64,000 bases of DNA from Phoronis australis (Eukaryota > Phoronida > Phoronidae), in the NCBI GenBank assembly GCA_002633005.1, contig NMRA01000200.1, positions 238,069 through 302,068 of the forward strand, written 5' to 3'. Positions 1 to 18,300 of the stretch are shown here, in pieces (the first letter of the stretch is position 1; each line of letters begins with the position of its first letter). The notes under the pieces are model-generated. The model saw only the letters and a program-made list of their open reading frames with translations. It searched no databases and was not told the origin of the DNA. The translations under genes were made by a program, and so were the position numbers.

Positions 1-39
1 CAAATTTATGAAATTAATTAAACTTGTACTTAATCACAC

Positions 40-2720
40 CTTAATTTTTGTGATTACATCCTTCTTTGAGAACTTCCTCATCACCATTCGAAAGTCACTG
101 TCTGTATCAGTATCAATGTCTTCACTGGTTGGCACGGGCACATACCCCAAGTCACCAGACAACCCAGTGAAGCCAAGGAAGCCAGGCACTGTGCCACCAG
201 AGGATGCTAGTAGTTCTGCAGCACGACCACTGCTTGATGGCTGCAAAATAATAATAAAAATAACCAAATTTCATCTTACTTTCACACATGTTGCACTGTT
301 ACTTGAAGTGCTTAAAATCATCAATTTCATAGTAAAAACAGCTGTCAAATTAGAGCAGCAACAAACACTACCTCTCAAATAGAGTGATGAGGGTAAAGAT
401 TGGTACTGCATTTTCAAACTGATATGAGGTTGGTAAGAGGGTTCCGCATGGCTCTGTCTTGGGACCCCTGCTATTCAACATATTAATCAATGATATCTTC
501 TCTGCAATTGTAACCTATACAATTATGCAGATGACAATACAATTGTGTGTGTAAACCACAATCTGGACAATGTAAGAACAGATTTAAATAATGTAACTGT
601 TGACGCATTGAATTGGTTTGAATTAAATCATATGTCTGCCCACATGGATAAGTTCCAGGGGATGTTATTTGGCTGTCAAGATCTCTGTGACTCTGATATG
701 TTTCTTTATGTCAGTGATGACGTCATTACATAAGTTACTTCCATTAAACTACTTGGTATCACCATTCATTGTAAACTAACTTTCCATCAGCATGTTAATG
801 ACATATGTGCTAAGGCAGCCAAGCATGTTCAATATTGTATCCACTCTGTAGTCTTCTTGACCAGGCAACGAAGGCAAAAGTTTATCATGCTTTTGTTAGA
901 TCGTATTTCAATTAATGTCCTCTTGTATAGCATTTAAGCAGTGTTTTACGAGGCAAAAAATTGGGATTCAGTTTCGTGCCCTCAAGCTTGTGTTTAATGC
1001 TATCAAGGTCAAACTCTGTTCCATTGGTGGCTCATCGAATGATGTCTATAGATTTAGAAGTTTTTAAACACGTCCACCATGTAGGCCCAGGTCCTCTAGA
1101 TTGCTTATAATTGTGTCAATCATCCTATAACTTTCAGGGATAAAATGTCTTATCTGTCTCAAGATTTTGTTCATCTACTTACGGCCTAAACCTCAAACAT
1201 AATAAAGATGTCTCTCTGTGTAACAAATTACCTGAGATGTTGAAATGACCTGACACAATTTAAATTTTATGAAAGGAGACTGTGAGTGTCAGAACTGTAT
1301 TCGATGTTGAGTCATGCCTTTTGTTTCATGTTGACAACCATTAGGGTTTTGACTATTCTTCTTTACATAGTTACTTATGTTCTTTCTATCTCCTATACTT
1401 TTGGAATTATGACAAAAAGAGGAAAAATTTCCACATGATGTAACGTTCCACAAATAAACAGGTTTGTATGATAGTAATATTTGTTGTATTGAAAAATTTA
1501 AGTGAAATAAACATTTTTGCATAGATAGTCAAAATAAAAGTAAAAGAGATGGAAAAAATAGGAAACTGGAAATCAAATAAAAGGAAATCCTCTTAAAAGA
1601 AGAAAATTCCAAGTCCCGCTCTCTGTACACATGTATTTTTTATCGGTAACTAGCACCTGTGTTAATGTTTTCTTTTGTTGTATCTACCCACGCCAATTTA
1701 AAGTAAAAGTTTTACTGACCTTCTTACAGTCAATATGTTAATCGGCTGATCTAGAGTTATGAGCATTTATTAGTCAATACATACTCCTTAGAATCGTAAA
1801 ACCCATCACAGAAGCATTCATCCTCCACTGTGTTTAGTGTGAAAAGTTGTCAGATACTCCTGCTAGTTTCCTGTGCTTTAACCTAACTGGTTAATCCCAG
1901 ATTAATCATCAGTATTGTACTTGTGTATTCGGTCTGACTTAATATGGTGAACTATCAAACTGAAAGAGATGTGGGGTTGGCTTGGGCGAGGACCGAGGGG
2001 AGATTCTGTGGTGAAAAGATCCACAGTGCTATCAAATACTGAGTCGTGACAACCACAACAAAAGCAATGACTCGCCATTATTGTGTGACAGAGACTTTAT
2101 GAGGTGTTAGGCAGCGTTGTGTGTTTTCTCTGTTTCAACGAAAACCCGTATTTGTGAACGTTGATGTTATACATAAAATAATCTTTCTATTGAAATAAAA
2201 TTTATATTGAACACGTCAAAGTGATAATCATAACTTACAAAACAGATCCATCCATTTCCGCAAGAGTAACTTAACTACCTCAGAAAAATACTTTTGTAAA
2301 GTGTTAATTTGTTAGTTTTATAATTGTTGTCTTACTGGCTAGCGTAGTATGCCTACAACCGGTAAGACTTAGAAAAAGAATGTAGAATTTTGAGAGAAAA
2401 CCAAAACACGTCTTATCTTGAAAAGAAATTCGGCTGAAACTCCTCAAACGCTGAAAACCAAACGCCGCATCAAATGCGATACACTAAAAATTAACCAATG
2501 AGAATACGCCACAAAGAAATGTTTATAAACGTCATACACCACTGTTGACATCAAGCTTAAGTAACAGCTGAAAACCTAAACAAAGTTCGAGGACTCCTGT
2601 TACAAAAATACAATTGTAACACGTCACAATTTCCAGAATTCCAGATACACAACCATAAACCTATGAAATACTCACTCGTAAATTCCCTTTAGTTCTCTGG
2701 GCTTGTTTCTTACTTGACAT
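40..2720 (-). CDS. LTN1: Listerin E3 ubiquitin ligase, N-terminal exons (partial, runs off left edge)
   Basis: Listerin is the RING E3 ligase of ribosome-associated quality control; it ubiquitinates nascent chains stalled on 60S subunits. Two coding exons are visible: exon 1 at 2676-2720 (15 codons, start [15 protein letters not shown]) and exon 2 at 40-240 (67 codons). Both have clean GT donors (2675-2674 and 39-38), and exon 2 has a TTTTGCAG acceptor. The joined 82 residues match the conserved listerin N-terminus: a basic K/R-rich start, then [25 protein letters not shown]-like GDLGYVPVP, the acidic [10 protein letters not shown] stretch and [12 protein letters not shown]. This region begins the N-terminal domain that contacts the 60S subunit. 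Intron 1 is 2.4 kb and holds a CR1-like relic. The HEAT repeats and RING domain lie beyond the left edge. The identification rests on family knowledge of the very conserved N-terminus. Confidence 0.93.
436..1300 (+). mobile_element. Decayed CR1-like non-LTR retrotransposon, reverse transcriptase fragment
   Basis: Within LTN1 intron 1 and on the opposite strand. Conceptual translation across frames gives the reverse transcriptase motif [20 protein letters not shown] at about 438-500. After a one-base frame change comes [11 protein letters not shown], the catalytic YADD box, near 513-545, then a WF..N.M..KFQ.M..G block typical of CR1/L2-clade elements up to about 730. Further weak similarity with several stops continues to about 1300. 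There is no intact ORF and no 5' region, so this is a dead fragment. Confidence 0.75.
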
Positions 2721-2824
2721 GTTCAGTAACAGTAGTAGGACAACATATATATCTGAGTACTTCCCTGAAAGTCTTTTACTTCGCGAACTTTTTTAGCACA
2801 TATGTGTCACTGCTTAACATTTTA

Positions 2825-2862
2825 TGGGCGCCGCCATTGTTTTTGATTTACGGCTGACGTCA
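2825..2862. promoter_or_regulatory. Probable LTN1/LZIC promoter core: YY1-like site and perfect CRE
   Basis: About 105-140 bp upstream of the LTN1 start codon lie GGCGCCGCCATTG (from 2827), close to the YY1 consensus GCCGCCATNTT, and the perfect CREB/ATF palindrome TGACGTCA at 2855-2862. Both are typical of housekeeping promoters in animals. No TATA box stands out. They could serve LTN1 alone or the divergent LTN1-LZIC pair, although the LZIC start codon is 2.8 kb away and would need an upstream non-coding exon. Confidence 0.45.
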
Positions 2863-2967
2863 AATTTTCATTTGCAGAAAATTCACACCAATTTTCTTCC
2901 ATATAAAGCACCTAATGATAAATAACAGACTAAAAGCTAAAATAAGATTCATTACGTAGAAATTGTG

Positions 2968-3662
2968 GGCACTAGTCGGATATAATGGACCCTAACTTAT
3001 TCCAAATAAATCCACTAAATGTAGGTCTAAATGAATGATTTTGGTATCGTTGCAATCCTCAGACATCTGGCTATCTGTACAAGTTCTTTTCACGGCCCTC
3101 AACTATTCTAGTCTATAACTACGTCATTCCAAACTTGGTCCACTTTAGCCACGCGCATCATGAAATCGGCAGCCATTTCAGGGAACCTACTATATCTAGC
3201 GCCATCTATCGGCGATTTGCTACAACACAAGCTGTTCCTTTTTCATCAGTCAACATGGACGAGATAACATGACGATAACAGATACGATCGTGAGAGATGA
3301 CGAAGGTGATGACGAGAGCAGACGTACGATGATTAATAACGGTGACATTAATAATTGACGAAATCGACCAATGACGTTGACTGATAAAAAAGGAACAGCG
3401 CGTGGTGTAGCAGATCGCCGATAGATGGCGCTAGATATAGTAAGTTCCCTGAAATGGCTGCCGATTTTACAATGCGCGTGGCTAAAGTGGACCGAGTTCA
3501 GAATAGCGTAGTTATAGAACGGAGCAATTGAGGGTTGTAAGGTGGATATGTACGGATAGCCAGATGTCTGAGGAATGCAACGATATCAAAATCATTCATT
3601 TAGACCTACATTTAGTGGATTTATTTGGAATAAGTTAGGGTCCATTATATCCGACTAGTGCC
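2968..3662. mobile_element. Foldback MITE, 695 bp, with 8-bp target duplication AAATTGTG
   Basis: The left arm, from about 2968 to 3256, is repeated in inverse orientation from about 3376 to 3662 with high identity; both ends read GGCACTAGTCGG inward. The 8 bases AAATTGTG flank both sides exactly (2960-2967 and 3663-3670). Only about 120 bp separate the arms and no coding capacity is seen. Very long inverted repeats plus an 8-bp duplication fit a non-autonomous MuDR- or Merlin-type element. The ends do not look like the CAGRG ends of typical hAT elements. It sits in the LTN1-LZIC divergent intergenic region. Confidence 0.88.
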
Positions 3663-3670
3663 AAATTGTG

Positions 3671-10594
<6,924 letters not shown>

Positions 10595-10725
10595 CCACTG
10601 CACTTGGTGGAATTAATGTTTGCATCGAGTGGTTTTGTTATACACTGTAAACATGTATTCAGAATGTGATCCTCAGGTGAAGGCAGAACATTGGACTAGT
10701 GGTGGATAGCTTACTTAATTTACAA

Positions 10726-10731
10726 AATAAA
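10726..10731 (+). terminator. LZIC polyadenylation signal AATAAA
   Basis: Canonical AATAAA 132 bp downstream of the LZIC stop codon, followed by GT-rich sequence (TTTGATGTG). It is the first canonical signal after the stop. Confidence 0.65.
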
Positions 10732-12291
10732 CATCATTTGATGTGACAAAATAGACATTGTAATGTAATATTTTAATGATACAGTATCTTTCATTCCTTG
10801 AGGCCTCTGACAGGAATTTTCACAAGATTGTTACGATAACTTGTGCAACATGGAGCTGCTTCAAAAATTAAAATAAAAATGTGCTGCTGAAAAACTTGTA
10901 TATTTGTTTTATCAAAATAATGTAACAACAGGTGTCACTGCTATTGTGACGGATCATGAGAAGAGTTGCTAGGAGTTTAACTGGAAGAATGCCGTGCATC
11001 CAAGCCATGTTGTGGCTACAGTAGACACAAATGTGCTGATAGAGTTGTTTGTCCAGAACATTAGACAAAATCGAGGCACAAGCGACAAGTCAGTGGACAA
11101 AATTTTGTTCACACTACTTGCAGATTATTTTTCAACCTACTTGGAAATGCCCAAGTTAACAAGTAGATCAGTTGAGTTTGGCATCATGCCAAGAGGATGG
11201 TGCATACAAGTTAAAATCTCCAGCATATGTTTCTGGCTAGACAGTGTTGGGCACTAAGTCTCGGCTTCCTGCACTAAATAACAGTCCTACTAACTTCCTA
11301 AAACTGCTTTCAAGTGATGATGTAGTAACATCATTTCTGTATTCTCTAGGTGCAGTTACCCAGCCTCTAGCCTTTCGTACATTTCGGATGGTTAATTCTC
11401 CAACCATCTTCAGGCGTTACAGAGGTTGGTATAAATAGATTTTAGAAATTGTCCTGCTATTTCTTTATCTAGCACAAAATCTGTTTAAATGTTGAATGGT
11501 GGACATAATCATTCATCCAGGTGAGGTACTGATACATTAGTGTAAATCAAGTCTTCTATAGTCCTGCTGTTCAGACAGTCTCTCACTGCTATCGTCCTCA
11601 TTCTTTGTTCAATATATCCGGCGATTCATTCTTGGACTGATTTACCAGGGAGTGAGAAAATTTGATGCACAACTAGCGACCAGTCATCAGAAAATCTCAA
11701 ATAACTTGAGAACGGTAAGTGTCAGAGAAAAACAAGTGGCACACTTCTGATACCCAGTAAAATGATCTATGAACAGAAAAAATCTGAAAAATCCCTCAAG
11801 ATACATTGGAGCTATGGCTCCAGAAACCAAAATATTGAGAAATGGCTGCTACAACCCCATCTTGCATCCAATTTAGGCTTCAAGCCATTCAAAAGACACA
11901 AGTATGTTCATTTCACATTGATCAGATATAAAATGCGACCTGTAGCGTGCGAACAAAGAAACAAAAAAACAAAAATTTTATGACAGTAACATTTCACAAA
12001 GTAATAACCAACTAACGCTTGTAACTTGTCAGCAGAGCAGATAATTTACATTTTGAGAGACAGTAAGTACAACTGTAACTCTATTACAACAAAATAATTT
12101 TCAGGATGATAGTGAATGGAAAAGAAGTTAAACACGTCTTATTTTCTAGTAATTGCCACTAGGGGCATGTCTCAAGGACTTGCAACCTTTTTAGATCTGA
12201 TTTTCACATGTCAAAACTTCCGTGATGACATCTTTCTGGTATTTAAAATACCTCTAATTAATGAGTTAAGTTCAGAAAAAAATTCCCAAAA
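10732..12291. other. Tail-to-tail spacer between LZIC and QRSL1
   Basis: No gene could be supported. Open frames of 87 codons (10994-11257), 64 codons (11244-11438) and 73 codons (11762-11983) match no family I recognise and lack splice context. Sequence near 11690-11960 has the look of an old interspersed repeat. Confidence 0.5.
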
Positions 12292-12297
12292 TTTATT
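12292..12297 (-). terminator. QRSL1 polyadenylation signal
   Basis: Reads AATAAA on the minus strand, 87 bp beyond the QRSL1 stop codon at 12384-12386. It is a suitable distance for the mRNA 3' end and the only canonical signal close by. Confidence 0.6.
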
Positions 12298-12383
12298 TAG
12301 TGAAACACTGATAAAGCTCTGGCAAAACGTAAATGGTTAGTTCTTAGTGAAATAGGTCCCTGAAGTTTTGCAGGTATCAGCAG

Positions 12384-15300
12384 TCAGTCCAGGTAATCCA
12401 AATTTAAGTAAGGGAAGTTCATTTCTTGTTCAATCCACTTGGCCACAATCAGCATCTGTTTTTCCTTAAAAGCCTGTCCCATAAGTTGTAGAGATATTGG
12501 CAAGCCATCCCCTGACACCTGAATGGGTACATTTACAGCTGGTATACCTGTAAGTAACAATTGTTGCAATATAACGTTTCATTTTGATGCCATACTTAAT
12601 GTTAAGTAATATCATTAACGCTAACACTATCATTATTATTGTAGTCAATATTCAAAGTTTACAGTGTAACGTTACAAAACCATTTTCATTAAAAACTTGT
12701 AAGGAATAAAAAATTGCATAGACGAACTGCCAAAATTGCAATTAAGCTCAGTAGAATGGTAAATATGATTGGCATAGTGACATTTCTTATTATATTCAAG
12801 GCAGGTGTAGTATACTAAGCACGGTGTGAGCATCTTCGTATCTTGTTCCTCCTTGGCCTATAAACAACATTCAACTCAACAATTTTTAGACTTGTTAACA
12901 TTAACTTAACAACATGCAGCAAATGCTTAATCTGCTACAAGAATGACATACATGCGACCTCACTTAACTCATAACTGCATAAATCGTCACTTTTTCTTGG
13001 TCACTATTATACTCCCATTCATTTACATGTAATAGTTCAAGTTTCATTATCGTTTTCAAGTCGCTGTTTTCACTGAACTCATCACCCAAAAACAGGATCT
13101 GTTCTGACATTTACATGCAAAATTTACTTGGACTTGCATTACCATGTGTATTCACGACAAGTATGATGGTGACAGCTTAAATTGATGATAATTAGCGCTC
13201 AACATGATGAGAAATACTGCTAGGAGATGCCAATCAAAGTCACAATTCACTCAATATAACAAGAGCAACGCAGAGCGTTGAAATGCGCCAACGAATGCAT
13301 CGCAAATGGTGTGCTTTAAGGGTTGTTTATTTGTGTCATAAAAATAGCCAATAGATGGCGCAAAAACGTACAATCCATACAAAAACGGGAACATGTCATT
13401 GCTTCTTTAATAGAAAGCTATACACTCATTTTCATAGAAATCCATCATGGAACTTCAGAGAAACAAAGGAAAACAGAATAAAATGAAATTGCCACTAGGG
13501 GGCACATTGTTCATTAGATATGCCTGAAAGTCGTCATTGTCTGTTGTTAGCTTCATATAAATACAGTTACTAATTAAATTTAATAAAGATCCTGCAGTGG
13601 GTTTAGGAGATACAAGATGCCCGTATTCAAAATTTTATGAAAATCCGTTGACAGAGGACCTTTGAAGATACAGAGGTAAATGTAAAACTAAAATTGCCAC
13701 AAGGGGGCACACCAGTAGTCATATCCATTCGAAAATCATAGTCCTCCATTGCCAACATCACACAAACACACTTCCTAAGTTTAGTAAAGATCCTGCAAAC
13801 GGTTTAGGAGATACAGCCATAGGAGTAAAAAACGAAATTGCCACTAGGAGGTGCCGAAGTAGTCGAAGTCATTAGAAAATCAACGTCACCCGTCCACTTC
13901 ATTGTGAAAACATACAAGCCAATTTTCACAATTATCCTGAAAGCGGTTTGGTTGATAGAGGGGTGAACGCCAAAAACAGAGTAAAAACAGTAAAAATGGC
14001 CACTAGGTGGTGCAAACTAGGTCGAATCCATCTGAAAACGGAAAGATAACATCATCTCACTAACAGAAGCCTATAAACCAAATTTTATGAAAATACATTG
14101 AAGACCTTTGAAGACACAGTGGTAAATGTAAAAAAATAAAATTGCCACTAGGTGGCACACCAGTAGTCAGATCTGTCCAAAAGTTGTCGTCCATTGCCAT
14201 CATCATATAAATGCACTTGCTAAATATAGTAAAGATACTACAAACGATATAAGAGATATTGTGATATGTGCACAAAAAAAAACACCACTAGGAGGTGCTA
14301 CAGTATTCGAAGTCGTCGGAAAATCATCGTCAACCATCCTCTTCATAGTAAGAACATACATGCCAATTTTCACAATCGTGCTTAGAGTGGTTTGGTTGAT
14401 AGAGGGATGGACCCTAAAAAACTCGAAAACAGTAAAAATGGCCACTACGTGGCACAAACTATGTCAAATCCATCCAAAAACGGGAGGATACCGTCGTCTT
14501 ACTGATAGATGCCTATACGCCAAATTTTGTGAAAATATGTTGTGGACCTTTGAAGATACAGAGGTAAACGTAACAAACTTAAATTGCCACTAGGGGGCAC
14601 ACCAGTAGTCGGATCCGTCCGAAAGTTCGCTCATGCCGTCCCATCCATGAAGGAAACACATGTGCAAAATTTCAGGAACATATGTCAATTAGTTTTGGAT
14701 ATAGAGTGGCAGACGCTGGACAGACGCCGGACGGACACCACCCAGACAGACGAACGGAGATGACGACATAATGCATCCACATATAAATATGTGGGCACAT
14801 AAAAAGCATTATAATGATTCAGCTCTCCATGATACAGTCTCCAAAACATAACCTCAACGAATTTTCCATAGCACAGGCATGGAATAGTTTTAAAACCAAG
14901 TTTGATGGCTCGCATTTTGTTGTTTTTTTTCATCGACAAATTAATGGTTAAGTACTAGTCCACGAGAGCACCAGCCATGAGCGGCAAGGTGGGGGTCAAC
15001 CGATTTTCACCAAATTTGGCACATAGGTAGTCCTATGGGATCTATAAACAGCGGTAAAATATTTCTTGAAAATATTGCGTTTTTCTAAAGTTATAGGCTC
15101 AAACACATTTTACGGCTTCGCAGCCATGTTTTCACGGTATAAAAACTGTCCAGTTTTAACTGTTCAGATTTTTCCTTGAATGAAAGCTATTGATTTATTG
15201 TTCACTTGGCATTGTTTAGTGGTGCCTGTAGATTGTTACACAGATGTCTTGAAACACGATTCCGATTTACCACCCTCATTTAGTAGTTTTACTACACTGC

Positions 15301-18300
15301 CCCCCGTTATGCCATTTTGAGGTTGTGTTCAGTACACTGCTGTACCAAATCTGCCCCCACTGTTATGAGAATGAAACTTAGCCAAAATGTTGACAAAACA
15401 TGTTACTTTCATTTCATAAAATAAAAACTTTGTCAGCCAGTTTATTAGTTATATATTTTGGCACCTCAAATGTACTAAAATGAGAAATTTTCATATATCT
15501 GAGATCGATGCGTGAGCACCGTAAAATCCGATTGTCCTTTATGTTTTTCGATATTTTGCAACAAGTTAGTTCCTCCTGAATGTTTTGAACGTTTTACTAC
15601 TGATCACTTAGGGCTATAGTACCCCTAAATACCATACATGGCTCCATTTTGTAAAAAGCCGATTATGTCCTCCACAGTGAACAGGGTTAGACATGAACTC
15701 GACAAATGTAGGTTATTTTGATTTACAGTTGTTTTACTTTGCAATTTCCTCATGGGTATTTCTTCACACATATTCAAGTCAGATTTTCTGTTGATCAAAT
15801 GTTCATGCAATGCATTGTAATATCAAATGAAGGATAAGTTTTGTTGCATGACCGCAATTTTTCCCACGACTTAAAACAAAAGACCGCAGAAATTTTCCTG
15901 ACGAAATACCGGGTTTGCAGTTCTGTAAAAACATTCGAATGACAAGACAAACTCCACCACTGTCCATGGCAACTCGTCGCATGTTTTTCGCCCATCGGTC
16001 CTATCATTGTTTTCCTTTGTTGTGTCATTGTTGGATGTAACAACACAGGTCGCATGGATATAGAACCTTGCGTACATCAGACCGTTGCCGATAAGTGCTC
16101 GTCATTATATCTTTATTATAACAACGGAAACAATGAAGATGCTAATCTATTGTTCTCTATGCGACCAGGTTTCCCGTGGATGACCACAGAAGAGGAATCC
16201 CAAAGTATCCACAAACAATGACCACGCACCTTAGTAACTATTACCGCGCACACGAATCCTTTCCGTGGAACCTAAACACCAAATTTTTATATCCGTGTAT
16301 TGTGTTGTATTGCTCATGGTACGGGTTCAGACTCTGTTGTATTAAGATTCCAATCCCCAACCCTGTAATATGTAGTTTGAGTAAAATTTCTAGACAATGC
16401 AGGTTTATGGATTTATTCTCCTTCAAATGAAGAGTAAAAATCAAATTCTGCACAGGTTTTTTAAAAGTAATCACTTATTGGAAGATCACACATCTAAAAA
16501 TAAAACAATGTTTGACAATTTTATTCATTATCTTATTTGAAAATTGCCTACCTCACAGAAAACTCATCTAAGTTGAAAATATTCGTTGTGAAAAAATATA
16601 AAATACCAACCAGAGACTTGTGTACTACAAAATATGTTTTCGTAATACAATGCAAAGATAACTCTACAGTCAAAAGTGCAAATGTTATGACTCTAATAAA
16701 AAATTGGCGTCTAGATCTTTTCAACACCCTAATTGCTACAGGACAGAGTCAACCACACAAAGCTCATAAAGTCAGGGAATTACATTTAAGGTGATGTAGT
16801 CTCACTGCGAAAAAGTGATTTCGCAATATCGCTGACAACACTGGAAATCTCTTCTTCACAAACTTGAGGTAGCTGTATTTACCACATCAATGTTCTTATC
16901 AAAACTAACCACCATAAAATGAAAAATTGGCTTGTCGGTTCCAATTAGGCAGCATTTTACAATGAAATGGTCATGAAAAAATACTTTTGCAACATGGTTT
17001 GCATTACAATTGCCCTACGATTACAGATGTACATACATACTAGACCAGTAACAAAATTACCCATGGGAACCATAAAATGGTCAATTCGCCAAAAAACAAG
17101 GAGCCACCAGAGCTAATGTGCCAATACTTTTCAGTACTGCAACAAAAATCATTTGAAGTGGACATAAACTCGCCTAAAATCACATAAAACAACTTTTGAT
17201 TTAGATATTTTACCATCACGAAATAGGTATTACTTCCAGGTCACTTTTGAGCAATTTCAGAACTTTGAAAGATCTGGCAATATGCAATTGCTAGAGACCA
17301 GACTAATAGTGTGCAATTTTTTACACACAGCATGGTCTCAAGGAATAGCAAACTGTCAATTTGCTACAATTCCAGAAATCACTTCCCATCTGGATAAGGA
17401 ACAAACTGAGCAAAGTTTATAGAGGTAAATGGTCTAAATCAAAACTTATTACCTCCTGGACAGAATATGGGTTTACAACCCAGGCAGAAAGATAACTAGT
17501 TAACAAAACCAGCCTAACTGCAACAGGGTCTCAAATTTCAGTAATATATACCCATTTACAAACAAAAATCTATAATGTTAAATAAAATGCGGAAACATAA
17601 ATTCATATCAATTACGCATCTTCAAGGAAAAGGAATAGTACAGTGGTCAGAAATCATCTAAATGTGATGGCGACACTGAGAAATCCTGTCAGACCAAAAA
17701 ATCCAGTGGCTAAACAAAATGAACAATGTATCATTACCATGTGGCCCAGGATCATAATCCGTGCCTGGACAAAAATTCAGTCTTAGACTAGGTAAATTTT
17801 AGATTTGTGCTGTTCACACAAGCAGTTCTGGTGCAAACAAAGCTTGCGACAACACACAAGCCTACTTCCCTACACAGCTGTGCTGATACAATAATGCCCC
17901 CACTGGATTTAGCAGATCAGCCAGAGTATTTACAGGTCCAGCCACTGTACTGTTTCCTCCCTTTGAATTTTTACAATGCTACATCCTTGACAATCGCAGA
18001 TTGCCTCTTTCAATGCATACTCCACTTCCTCTGTCCCAGTTTCTCCACATTTGCTGAGAGTGGCCTATCTCAACAAATTACTTTGGACCTGTTGTGGTAT
18101 AAGCCAGTAATCTTTGGCAAATACTTTTTCCCCAACTCGTTCCTCAAGCTACAAATTCTCTTTGACATATCTTCTGGGAGTAGACTTTTCGGCCTCTCTC
18201 TAGCCCCCTCACTTAGTTGTCCAGAAGGGTACCTTCTTGCTGGTTGTGAACTTTTCCATACCCAACCTTTACTAATAATCGGCAAGTCTCCAACTTCAGC

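Noticed and set aside
8-382. 124-codon plus-strand frame at the left edge
   Set aside because: It is the antisense shadow of LTN1 exon 2, whose minus-strand translation matches the conserved listerin N-terminus.
10994-11438. Two overlapping frames after LZIC
   Set aside because: No family similarity recognised, no splice context, and they lie past the LZIC polyadenylation signal.
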